From Anaerolineae bacterium (GTDB taxonomy: Bacteria > Chloroflexota > Anaerolineae > B4-G1 > SLSP01): a DNA stretch of 22,255 nucleotides. The DNA lies in the NCBI GenBank assembly GCA_016934645.1, contig JAFGSL010000299.1, positions 1 to 22,255 of the forward strand, in the 5' to 3' direction. Under the pieces are notes generated by a model that saw nothing but the letters and a program-made list of their open reading frames with translations, did no database searches and was not told the DNA's origin. The position numbers and the translations under genes are program-made. Below are positions 8,130-15,209 of the stretch, one piece after another. The first letter of the stretch is position 1; each line of letters begins with the position of its first letter.

Positions 8130-10770
8130 ACTCCCACTCCAGATCCGCGTCCGGATCTTCCCATGTGGGCAGTGTGAAGTAAAAAGAGACCCCACCCTCG
8201 GGCTGGTTGCGTATCCAGATTTTGCCGCCGTGCGCTTCCACGACCAGGCGGCAGAACGCCAGACCCAGGCCGTAGCCACGCCCCTGATACTGACCGGCGA
8301 CAAATTTGGTAAAGAGCCTCTTTTGAGTTTCCGGGGGAATGTGTGGGCCGTTGTTGTAGACTTCGATCTGCACCCAATCACCTTCCTGGATGGCAGCGAC
8401 ACGTATACGTCCCTCCCCTGACTTAGATACAAATTTGAGCGCATTGCTGAACAGGTTCTCGAAAACGCGCGTTACAGCAGCACTGTCCACCCACAAGAAC
8501 GGTAACGTGTAGGGGACATCAACGTCCACGTTGATGTTGCGGGAGGAGACAAAGGTGTTCGAGATAATCTCGGTGACGTGATCGGCGAGAATGAGTGCCT
8601 GCTGTTGCAGTTCAAAACGTCCGGATTCCAGACGGCTGATCTCCAGAATTGTTTCCACCAGTTTGGTCAGCCGTTCGGTGCTGCTGAAGGCAATGCCGAT
8701 TAACTCGTCTTTAACATCCTGCATCTCGGGGTCTTGCAATAGGTGCAGCGCGTGCTGGGCCGCTGAAAGTGGATTGCGCATGTCGTGGACCAGCATGTTA
8801 AGTAGGTCCTCACGCATTCGTTCCAGTGCCTTAGCTTCGGTTACATCGCGGAAAAGGAACAGCGCACCCAGGGATTGATTTTGTTCGACGTAGACATCCC
8901 AGCGTTGTACTTGCAGCATCAGGCCGCTCGCTGTTTCAAAGACCGGTGTACTTCGGTTGTCACCAACAGTTAGGCCTTTTTCTTCATCCTGTTCATCACT
9001 CTCAGCTATACCTTGCGGTTGCGCAACTGCCTCAGCGAGCCATTCCATGAGTTGGGGGGCGTTTTGGGCTGCCGCAGCGATGATTTCTGGCAGAGCGCGC
9101 ATTTCCCAACGCGCGGTATCTTCCGAGAGCACAAACATACGCAGGGCTTGCCCATTGATATAGCGGATAATGGGTTGTCCGGTGTCGAAACCAACCAGAA
9201 TGATCCCATCGCGCGAGGATTCGAGGATCGCCCGCATCAAGCTTTCGCTTTTCTGAGTGGCCTCGTAGAGATTGATGCGCACCAAGGCTGCCATTCCTTG
9301 TTGGACAACAGCCCATGCCATGATCATTTCATTCTCATCCAGGGCATGTTTTTCAGCCATCAACACGGCTACAATGCCAGAACAATGGTCGTCGGGAGAA
9401 AAGAGAGGGAGATAGATTACTTGTTTGGCACCGACTGCCGCAACATGCTCCCACAACGATGGGAATTTCTCACATTGCGCTTCGGTCAAAACGAGCATAT
9501 GTTCTTGCCGGGTGGTGGCTAAAAATCCGGCTTCCCCTTCCCAGGCTGGGCCCTCTCCCCAGTGTGTTCTGAAGACGCTGTTTGCGGTGGGATAGAGTTG
9601 TGAGCGTATCCAATGCTGGTTTTCGATCCGGTAAAAAACGGTACCGAGCGTCCCGGTGATATTGTCATACAGCGCGCGTAGGAGCAGGAAAATGATGCCG
9701 TGACTGCCTGTTTGCGACAGGAAAGCGGTGCTGATTTCGTAGAGACGCCGCATGATTTGGAGTTGATCCCGCATCTGATCGGCAAGCTGCCCACGCTGGA
9801 GTGTGAGGGCTAGTTGGTCTGCGATAGTCACGAGCAGTTGGGTCACTTCGAGGGACAGAGTTTGTTTGTTGAGCGTGCTGAGTCGCATAACGCCGACAAC
9901 TTTTCCTTCGACAATTAGCGGAAGGTTGACGTGGCTTTGGGGTTCCTGAGCGTCGAGATTGCCTTCAGTTATGCTTGCAGGTGGGTCATGTTCCACCACC
10001 ATCCATTTTTGAACCAGGGCACGTCCTGGCCCGCCTTCTCCAGGTAAAAACGTGACTTCCTGGTCAATCTCATCCGGAGGCAGGTAAACGCTGAGTTTGA
10101 GAGCCTGATCTCTTTTGTCCAACAGGTAAATTTTCCCCTGGACCATATCGGCAATCTGCATAGCCTGGTTTAGGCCGGTTGTGAGAATATCATCCAGGTT
10201 GGTGGCAGTGTTGATGGTGGAGATGAGTGTGTACAAGCTTTCTAGATAGGTTTGGCGCTGGCGTTGCTGGCGAGTAACAACGGATTCTGTAGGACGTCTG
10301 GGACGGGTGTTGTCACGTTCGCACTGAAGCAGTGCGCTGTGGACAAGTGGTGTCAGAAGTGCAGCTCCTTGTTCGAGCAAAGCCTGGGGGAATGTCCCAA
10401 CAACGTCGGTGAAGGCTAATAATGCCTTGGGATTGTCCGAGTGGGGCGGGATAGGCAGCAGCCACATTGGCGTGATGAGTTCATGGATGGTGAGTGTGTG
10501 GGTCCCGCGTTGCATGAGATCCTTTTGCCAGCGTGAGGCGTATTTCTGAAGCGCTACGCAGAGTACCTGAACTTCAGTTTGCCGGTGCTGAATACAATGG
10601 ACGGGAGTGCAACTCTCGTTAAGCAACAGCAGTGCAACATTCTGAGTTTGAGCAGTCTTGGCAAGAAGCGCAAGGGCTTGTTGCAAAGCCGATTGCCAAG
10701 GCTGGTCACCACTAAGACGGCAAATATCACTTAGCTCTGCAATGAATGATTGCGGGTTTATTGCCTCCAC
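8128..10770 (-). CDS. Soluble GAF/PAS sensor histidine kinase (orphan)
   Basis: 880 residues with no membrane segment, so probably a cytoplasmic sensor. Start is GTG 10770, with GGGAGG 7 bases upstream. Layout: N-terminal GAF-like region (about 20-150), GAF (about 175-322), third GAF-like region (about 340-500), PAS-like region (about 508-648) leading through FRDVTEAKALERMR into the HisKA helix. The H-box is MLVHDMRNPLSAA with phospho-acceptor His662. The ATPase domain has N-box ENLFSNALKF (Asn776), a G1-like box NNGPHIPPE (805-813) in which the usual DxGxG aspartate is Asn, and G2 box GRGYGLGLAF (830-839). No response regulator gene lies beside it. The signal is unknown; multi-GAF kinases may bind small ligands, chromophores or redox cofactors. 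No conserved chromophore cysteine could be assigned by eye. Confidence 0.94.
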   Translation of the reverse strand: MEAINPQSFIAELSDICRLSGDQPWQSALQQALALLAKTAQTQNVALLLLNESCTPVHCIQHRQTEVQVLCVALQKYASRWQKDLMQRGTHTLTIHELITPMWLLPIPPHSDNPKALLAFTDVVGTFPQALLEQGAALLTPLVHSALLQCERDNTRPRRPTESVVTRQQRQRQTYLESLYTLISTINTATNLDDILTTGLNQAMQIADMVQGKIYLLDKRDQALKLSVYLPPDEIDQEVTFLPGEGGPGRALVQKWMVVEHDPPASITEGNLDAQEPQSHVNLPLIVEGKVVGVMRLSTLNKQTLSLEVTQLLVTIADQLALTLQRGQLADQMRDQLQIMRRLYEISTAFLSQTGSHGIIFLLLRALYDNITGTLGTVFYRIENQHWIRSQLYPTANSVFRTHWGEGPAWEGEAGFLATTRQEHMLVLTEAQCEKFPSLWEHVAAVGAKQVIYLPLFSPDDHCSGIVAVLMAEKHALDENEMIMAWAVVQQGMAALVRINLYEATQKSESLMRAILESSRDGIILVGFDTGQPIIRYINGQALRMFVLSEDTARWEMRALPEIIAAAAQNAPQLMEWLAEAVAQPQGIAESDEQDEEKGLTVGDNRSTPVFETASGLMLQVQRWDVYVEQNQSLGALFLFRDVTEAKALERMREDLLNMLVHDMRNPLSAAQHALHLLQDPEMQDVKDELIGIAFSSTERLTKLVETILEISRLESGRFELQQQALILADHVTEIISNTFVSSRNINVDVDVPYTLPFLWVDSAAVTRVFENLFSNALKFVSKSGEGRIRVAAIQEGDWVQIEVYNNGPHIPPETQKRLFTKFVAGQYQGRGYGLGLAFCRLVVEAHGGKIWIRNQPEGGVSFYFTLPTWEDPDADLEWE

Positions 10771-10873
10771 ACTTGTCCCTCCCCAAATAGTGAGTGGATG
10801 CTAACTGCTGACCCAAACGTAGTTTTCTAGACTTACTACGCCTATAAAGCACTGGAAGAGCTTTAGACTCTAT

Positions 10874-10902
10874 TTGAAAATTATGCAGGTCAGTAATCTA
10901 AT
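10874..10902 (+). promoter_or_regulatory. Candidate sigma-70 promoter for fmt
   Basis: TTGAAA (5 of 6), exact 17-base spacer, TCTAAT (5 of 6). It lies in the 214-base divergent gap between the kinase and fmt. The predicted start near 10909 gives a leader of about 76 bases to ATG 10985. No convincing promoter was found in the other direction for the kinase. Confidence 0.5.
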
Positions 10903-10984
10903 AATACCATAGGCTTTGTGGTCTGCAAATGGTGCTTCCACAATAATGAAACTTTCACTTGCTCCTTATGGACCTTATGATAAA

Positions 10985-11944
10985 ATGTGCAATGTGGAAC
11001 CACGAATCGTTTTTATGGGAACGCCCGAATTTGCTCTGCCGACGTTGGAGCGGCTTGCATCGCGCTATCCGCTTGTCGGTGTGATTACGCAGCCAGACCG
11101 ACCTGCCGGACGGGGCCGGCATATGGTGGCTTCTCCGGTCAAAGAGTTTGCTCTGGCCGAAGGCATCCCTCTCTTTCAGCCGGAACGGCTGCGGCGTGTG
11201 GAGGCCGTTGAGCATGTACGTGGCTGGGCGCCGGATTTGATTGTGGTCGCGGCCTATGGGCAGATTTTACGTCCTTCCGTTCTCGAAATTCCCCGCCTAG
11301 GAGTGCTTAATGTTCATGCTTCATTGTTGCCACGTTGGCGCGGCGCAGCACCGGTGCAGGCGGCATTGCTGGCTGGGGACACAACCACCGGTGCGACAAT
11401 TATTAAGTTGGATGAGGGTATGGACACCGGTCCTGTCGTGGCGAAGCGCGAAGTCCCTATCTTGCCAGGGGAAACGGGTGGGGAACTAGAGGCAAGACTC
11501 GCAGAAATCGGCGCACAATTGTTGCTTGAAGTGTTGCCCGATTATATTGCTGGCATTGCGCAGCCTCAGCCGCAGCCCGAAGATGGGGTAACGCTGGCAC
11601 CGCGCATTCCCTCGACGGCAGCCGGTATTGATTGGACGTGTTCTGCTGAGACGCTTGAGCGCCATGTGCGTGCTTTTGCACCTACGCCAGGCGCATTCAC
11701 TACGTGGAACGGTGCGCGGCTGAAGGTCTTGCAGGGCGAGGCGGTTGCCTGCGACAAGCAGGATGCCAGCCCTGGTAAGGTTTTCTTGTGTCAGAAACTC
11801 CCCGCCGTTGTGACAGGCGATGGTGCTCTCGTTTTGTTACAGGTGCAGATGGCCGGTAAGCGTCCAATGAACGGTGATGCATTTGTGCGTGGCAGAAAGG
11901 ATTTACTGGGAGCCGTGCTTAGCTCCCATAGACCGGGCGAGTGA
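10985..11944 (+). CDS. fmt: Methionyl-tRNA formyltransferase
   Basis: 319 residues, close to the family's usual 310-320. It transfers a formyl group from 10-formyl-tetrahydrofolate to methionyl-initiator tRNA. The N-terminal block RIVFMGTPEFALP (7-19) is diagnostic; catalytic residues are visible as Asn109 and His111 (NVHASLLPRWRGAAPVQ) and Asp147 (KLDEGMDTGPV). The C-terminal tRNA-binding domain has IDWTCSAETLERHVRAF and PGAFTTW. The frame is open back to a TTG at 10916, but the family normally begins just before RIVFMGTPEF, so ATG 10985 is preferred; GTG 10994 is also possible. The peptide deformylase gene def, often beside fmt, is absent here. The last codons form the left arm of the terminator. 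Confidence 0.96.
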   Translation: MCNVEPRIVFMGTPEFALPTLERLASRYPLVGVITQPDRPAGRGRHMVASPVKEFALAEGIPLFQPERLRRVEAVEHVRGWAPDLIVVAAYGQILRPSVLEIPRLGVLNVHASLLPRWRGAAPVQAALLAGDTTTGATIIKLDEGMDTGPVVAKREVPILPGETGGELEARLAEIGAQLLLEVLPDYIAGIAQPQPQPEDGVTLAPRIPSTAAGIDWTCSAETLERHVRAFAPTPGAFTTWNGARLKVLQGEAVACDKQDASPGKVFLCQKLPAVVTGDGALVLLQVQMAGKRPMNGDAFVRGRKDLLGAVLSSHRPGE

Positions 11945-11968
11945 AAGGCAGTCGCCCGGTCAGTTTTT
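11931..11968 (+). terminator. fmt: Intrinsic terminator overlapping the end of fmt
   Basis: A perfect 10-bp GC-rich stem, GACCGGGCGA (11931-11940) with TCGCCCGGTC (11952-11961), then AGTTTTT. The left arm lies inside the coding sequence and the TGA stop (11942-11944) is in the loop, so a ribosome finishing fmt would cover the left arm. Confidence 0.85.
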
Positions 11969-12051
11969 CGGTGATGGGTTTGTGCGCTTGTGGCGCGTAT
12001 CAATCAGGGTAGACTTTTTGAAACTATATTACAATCAGGATAGGAGGCTGT

Positions 12052-12819
12052 ATGTCAGGTCATAGCCATTGGCAAACCATTCGGCGGAAGAAAGAGGCAA
12101 ACGACTCTAAGCGTGGTGCCATATTCACCAAAGTAGCGCGCGAGATCGTGATCGCGGTGCGTGAAGGCGGTGGCGGGGATACCGACACCAACATCCGTTT
12201 GCGCATGATGTTGGACAAAGCGCGCAGTCTGGGGATGCCGCGTGACAACATTGACCGCGCGATCCGGCGCGGTACCGGCGAGGATAAGGATGATACGGAG
12301 ATCACGGAGATCACATATGAAGGTTATGGTCCCAACGGGGTTGCCATTATGATCGATGTCGTCACCGATAATCGCAATCGCGCCATCGCTGCCGTGCGCC
12401 ACGCACTGAGCCGAGCAGGTGGGTCCATCGCCAGCCCCGGTGCGGTCGCTTGGCAGTTCGACCGCAAGGGCGCGATTCACATTCCAGCAGAGATCGATTT
12501 CGACACACTGTTTGAAGCAGCAGTCGAGGCAGGCGCCGAGGACGTGGTCCAGGGTGAGGACGAGGATGATCATATCGTCTATACAGATCCGACGGATCTG
12601 CACTCAGTAAGCACTTACCTCAAAGAAATGAATGTCGCGGTGAATGAGGCCAATCTGGTGCTCCTCCCGCAGAACGAGGTGGCACTCGATGAGAAGAGTG
12701 CGGTGCAGGTACTCAAGTTAATCTCAAACCTGGAAGAATTGGATGATGTGAGCCAGGTGTTCTCCAACCTGGAGATGTCGGATGACGTGATGTCGGCCTT
12801 CGAGTCCGCGATGGCCTAG
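12052..12819 (+). CDS. YebC/PmpR family protein
   Basis: 255 residues. The N-terminus MSGHSHWQTIRRKKEANDSK and KRGAIFTKVAREI is the YebC signature; the GMPRDNIDRAIRRGTG and YEGYGPNGVAIMIDVVTDNRNR blocks also match. Family members have been described as DNA-binding transcriptional regulators (PmpR type), and some relatives as translation factors that help ribosomes at proline stretches; the sequence alone does not settle which applies. AGGAGG lies 4 bases before the ATG. It heads a run with ruvC (14-base gap) and ruvA, an arrangement seen widely in bacteria. It is separated from fmt by the fmt terminator, so it should have its own promoter, which I could not identify with confidence. Confidence 0.95.
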   Translation: MSGHSHWQTIRRKKEANDSKRGAIFTKVAREIVIAVREGGGGDTDTNIRLRMMLDKARSLGMPRDNIDRAIRRGTGEDKDDTEITEITYEGYGPNGVAIMIDVVTDNRNRAIAAVRHALSRAGGSIASPGAVAWQFDRKGAIHIPAEIDFDTLFEAAVEAGAEDVVQGEDEDDHIVYTDPTDLHSVSTYLKEMNVAVNEANLVLLPQNEVALDEKSAVQVLKLISNLEELDDVSQVFSNLEMSDDVMSAFESAMA

Positions 12820-12833
12820 CTCATCTTGTTTGG

Positions 12834-13328
12834 ATGCGTGTTTTAGGGATTGACCCCGGTACGGCTATCACAGGATATGCCGTTGTCGAGGAAACGGAGG
12901 GGCGCTTATCGTTGGTGACGATTGGCGTCGTCGGAACACCGGCGAAAACGCCCCTTCCCACGCGGCTCCAACGCATCTACTCGGGTCTGCGTTCGGTGGT
13001 TGCGGAGCATGTGCCGGATACTGCTGCCGTCGAAGAGCTTTTCTTCAGCCGCAATACGCGCACGGCCATGTCCGTAGGCGAGGCGCGGGGTGTGGTGTTA
13101 CTGGCTTTGGCTGATGCCGGTTTGCCGATAGCCGAGTATACGCCGATGCAAATCAAGCAAGCGGTCACCGGTTATGGCAACGCCGACAAGCGCCAGGTAC
13201 AAGAGATGGTGCGATTGCTACTTTCTCTGCCGGACATTCCCCGGCCTGACGATGCGGCCGATGCTGCTGCTGTGGCGATTTGTTGTCTGCATCGGCTCAA
13301 GTTGGACGGGTTATTGCAAGAACGTTAG
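12834..13328 (+). CDS. ruvC: Crossover junction endodeoxyribonuclease RuvC
   Basis: 164 residues, normal for the family. RuvC is the Holliday-junction resolvase, a dimer that nicks symmetrically at junctions held by RuvAB. The four acidic catalytic residues are visible: Asp7 (GIDPGTAITGY), Glu67 (AVEELFF), Asp140 and Asp143 (PDDAADAAAVA). The family motif FSRNTRTAMSVGEARGV is intact. The ATG lies 14 bases after the yebC stop with no clear Shine-Dalgarno, which suggests translational coupling to yebC. Confidence 0.96.
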   Translation: MRVLGIDPGTAITGYAVVEETEGRLSLVTIGVVGTPAKTPLPTRLQRIYSGLRSVVAEHVPDTAAVEELFFSRNTRTAMSVGEARGVVLLALADAGLPIAEYTPMQIKQAVTGYGNADKRQVQEMVRLLLSLPDIPRPDDAADAAAVAICCLHRLKLDGLLQER

Positions 13329-13374
13329 TGAGATTTTTTACTGGACAGGTGACGGTCGTTTTCTGGGGGACGTG

Positions 13375-13941
13375 ATGATTGCACGGTTGGAAGGCATAGT
13401 GCTTAGTGTGGATGATGGCGTCGTAGTGGTCGACGTGGGCGGCGTGGGGTTTGCTGTGTATATCCCGGTTACTATGATGCTTCAGCCGGGCAAACGGGCG
13501 ACGCTCTATACCTACTTGCACGTTCGTGAGAACGAGTTGTCGCTGTATGGCTTCGCGGACCAGGATCAGAAGGACTTGTTCGAGATGCTGTTGGGGGTCT
13601 CCGGTGTGGGACCGAAAGCGGCGATGAACGTGCTGGGCACACTCTCACCAGACACGCTGCGCCGTGCCGTGCTCAACGGACAGCCCGAGGCACTTTCCCG
13701 CGCGCCCGGCGTGGGCAAGAAAACGGCCGAATCCATTGTGCTGCACCTCAAAGATAAGATCAAACGGCAAGGCGTAGTGATGCTAGAAGTTGCCGAAGAT
13801 GATGCCGACGTGATCGCGGCGCTGACGGCACTCGGCTTCAGTATCGTCGAAGCGCAGCGCGCGCTGCAACAGTTGCCCCGCGATAGCAAATTGTCCCTGG
13901 ATGAAAAAATCCGCCAGGCGTTGACGATGCTTGGCCGGTAA
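13375..13941 (+). CDS. ruvA: Holliday junction branch migration protein RuvA
   Basis: 188 residues. RuvA binds four-way junctions as a tetramer and loads the RuvB motor. The start MIARLEGIV is the family's standard N-terminus, so ATG 13375 is chosen with GGGGGA just upstream; the frame is open back into ruvC, but that extension is not RuvA-like. Domain I is an OB fold (1-62), domain II has two helix-hairpin-helix motifs (LLGVSGVGPKAAMNVL, 72-87; LSRAPGVGKKTAESIV, 107-122), and domain III (about 144-188) is the RuvB-contacting module. ruvB does not follow; the next gene is an unrelated binding-protein homologue. Confidence 0.96.
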   Translation: MIARLEGIVLSVDDGVVVVDVGGVGFAVYIPVTMMLQPGKRATLYTYLHVRENELSLYGFADQDQKDLFEMLLGVSGVGPKAAMNVLGTLSPDTLRRAVLNGQPEALSRAPGVGKKTAESIVLHLKDKIKRQGVVMLEVAEDDADVIAALTALGFSIVEAQRALQQLPRDSKLSLDEKIRQALTMLGR

Positions 13942-13943
13942 AA

Positions 13944-13979
13944 TAGTCGGCAGTCTTTAGTCCAGTAGTCCTTAGTCGG
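13944..13979. repeat. Clustered TAGTC direct repeats
   Basis: TAGTC occurs four times within 34 bases (at 13944, 13958, 13966 and 13973), and the outer copies extend to TAGTCGG. The repeats lie just after the ruvA stop codon. They may be a protein-binding cluster or simple slippage; nothing distinguishes these. Confidence 0.5.
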
Positions 13980-14019
13980 GCGTCTTGGTGATGTGTCATT
14001 CCCCGAAAATACAGGCATA

Positions 14020-15042
14020 ATGCGTATACTCTGGCAAGGTGGTGCGCAGCTTCATCGTGTGTGTCGTGTTTGGTGTGCATTGCTATTGTTAGTATTCGTT
14101 GCTTTTCTCACGTTGACTGTTTGTCTTCCTCCCTCTTTGCCTCGCGTGATCAAGATTGGTCTGGTCGCGCCATTCGAAGGGCGCTATCGCTACGTCGGCT
14201 ACGATGCGATTTATGCAGCGCGGCTGGCAGTGCGCGAGATCAATGCGGCGAGTGGCGCCGGCGGGTGGTCGCTGGAACTGGTAGCCTACGATGACCGCGC
14301 CGACGCTGAGTTTGCCAGTGCAGCGGCGCGCAACCTCGTCATTGATCCCGATGTTGTGGCGGTGATCGGTCATTACCAGCAGGCCAGCACGGATGCCGCC
14401 AGCGTCGTCTACGCTGAGGTGGGGATGCCGCTGCTTGCTGTGGGCGCGTGGCTCACGCCGGTTGGCGCGTCGACTGTGCGCGAATCTTTGCATGAAGATT
14501 CGTCCGCTCCTGTGTGGCATATGTTGCCGTCGCCGGAGCAGATGGCTGGGGCGATGGTTGAAGTAGCGGACATTTCTTCCCTTGCGTCCCCGCCGGTGGT
14601 GGTGGGGATATTCCCGTTCAATTCTTCCTTGGTAGAAGGGACATTTCTTCTCACCTCCCCCCCATCGGGGGGAACAGAGGGGGGGGGCGTATGGCATGAG
14701 GGGACGCTGTTCGTCACGCCATACCCCTTGCCGCGTGATCTCCCTGGCCTGGAAGTATGGAACGTGGCCTACCGTACCGTCGGACCGCATGTCCCTGATC
14801 CCGGTATCTATGCATTGCCCACTTACGAAGCAGTCTATGCGCTCGCTGAGGCCATTGCGACTGTAGTTGAGTCCGGCGAGCGACCTTCGCGTGTGGGCGT
14901 GGCGGCGGCATTGCCCGGCGTCCGGCGCGACGGCGCGCTGGGAACGATCTCCTGGGATACGGCGGGCTACTGGCAAGCGATGCCACTGTACGTGTACGTC
15001 TGGGAGCAGGCGTCCGCACGGTTGCTAGACGGAAGACAGTAG
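14020..15042 (+). CDS. Periplasmic binding protein (branched-chain amino acid type), internally shortened
   Basis: 340 residues. An N-terminal hydrophobic segment (about 19-35) anchors or exports it. Lobe 1 is clear: IKIGLVAPFEGRYRYVGYDA (45-62), AARLAVREIN, VIGHYQQASTDAA, MPLLAVGAWLTP. After SPEQMAGAMVEVA (171-183) the family normally continues through lobe 2 for about 100 residues. Here only about 40 residues of odd composition (190-228) lead straight to the C-terminal blocks GTLFVTPYPLP, AYRTVGPHVPDPGIYALPTYEAVYA. These contain TSPPSGGTEGGG, encoded by a C-run/G-run. It therefore looks like a binding-protein-fold sensor or transporter component with a deletion, possibly non-functional although the frame is intact. 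No permease or ATPase genes are nearby. A GTG at 13993 is an alternative start. The cysteine after LTV is a poor lipobox. Confidence 0.75.
   Translation: MRILWQGGAQLHRVCRVWCALLLLVFVAFLTLTVCLPPSLPRVIKIGLVAPFEGRYRYVGYDAIYAARLAVREINAASGAGGWSLELVAYDDRADAEFASAAARNLVIDPDVVAVIGHYQQASTDAASVVYAEVGMPLLAVGAWLTPVGASTVRESLHEDSSAPVWHMLPSPEQMAGAMVEVADISSLASPPVVVGIFPFNSSLVEGTFLLTSPPSGGTEGGGVWHEGTLFVTPYPLPRDLPGLEVWNVAYRTVGPHVPDPGIYALPTYEAVYALAEAIATVVESGERPSRVGVAAALPGVRRDGALGTISWDTAGYWQAMPLYVYVWEQASARLLDGRQ
14655..14687 (+). repeat. C-run / G-run tract inside the binding-protein gene
   Basis: C7 (14657-14663), ATC, G6 (14667-14672), AACAGA, G9 (14679-14687). The C-run and first G-run can form a tight hairpin, and the G9 is a slippage-prone homopolymer. 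The tract encodes SPPSGGTEGGG at the place where the protein departs from its family. Confidence 0.85.
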
Positions 15043-15059
15043 ACGTAGACTTGCTTCCA

Positions 15060-15094
15060 CGAGGATATTGACGCTGCAATGCGCGTTATCCTCG
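15060..15094 (+). other. Stem-loop after the binding-protein gene
   Basis: CGAGGATA (15060-15067) pairs perfectly with TATCCTCG (15087-15094), with inner pairing ACGC/GCGT (15071-15074 with 15083-15086). No T-run follows, so it is not a canonical intrinsic terminator; it could be an mRNA 3' stabiliser or a factor-dependent end. Confidence 0.5.
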
Positions 15095-15151
15095 AATAGA
15101 TACGCATCTTGTATCCTGCACCTTAGAAACGCACCCCCTTGCATCTTGTTC

Positions 15152-15179
15152 TTGCTCTTCTTTTGCTTTCAAGTATACT
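15152..15179 (+). promoter_or_regulatory. malQ: Possible promoter for malQ
   Basis: TATACT (15174-15179) is a good -10; TTGCTC 16 bases upstream is a weak -35. It lies 31 bases before the malQ ATG, within the 167-base gap. AGGTGAGG precedes the ATG. Confidence 0.4.
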
Positions 15180-15209
15180 GGACGATAGATCACAACTAGA
15201 GGTGAGGAC

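Noticed and set aside
13942..14019. ruvB or a fragment of it after ruvA
   Set aside because: No Walker motifs or RuvB-like sequence are found in this gap or the next gene.
14020..14130. Lipoprotein signal in the binding-protein homologue
   Set aside because: The only candidate is LTVC, with Val before Cys, which does not fit the usual Ala/Gly/Ser position.
14089..14976. A 295-codon open frame antisense to the binding-protein gene
   Set aside because: The Arg-rich translation has no domain features, while the forward frame carries clear binding-protein motifs.
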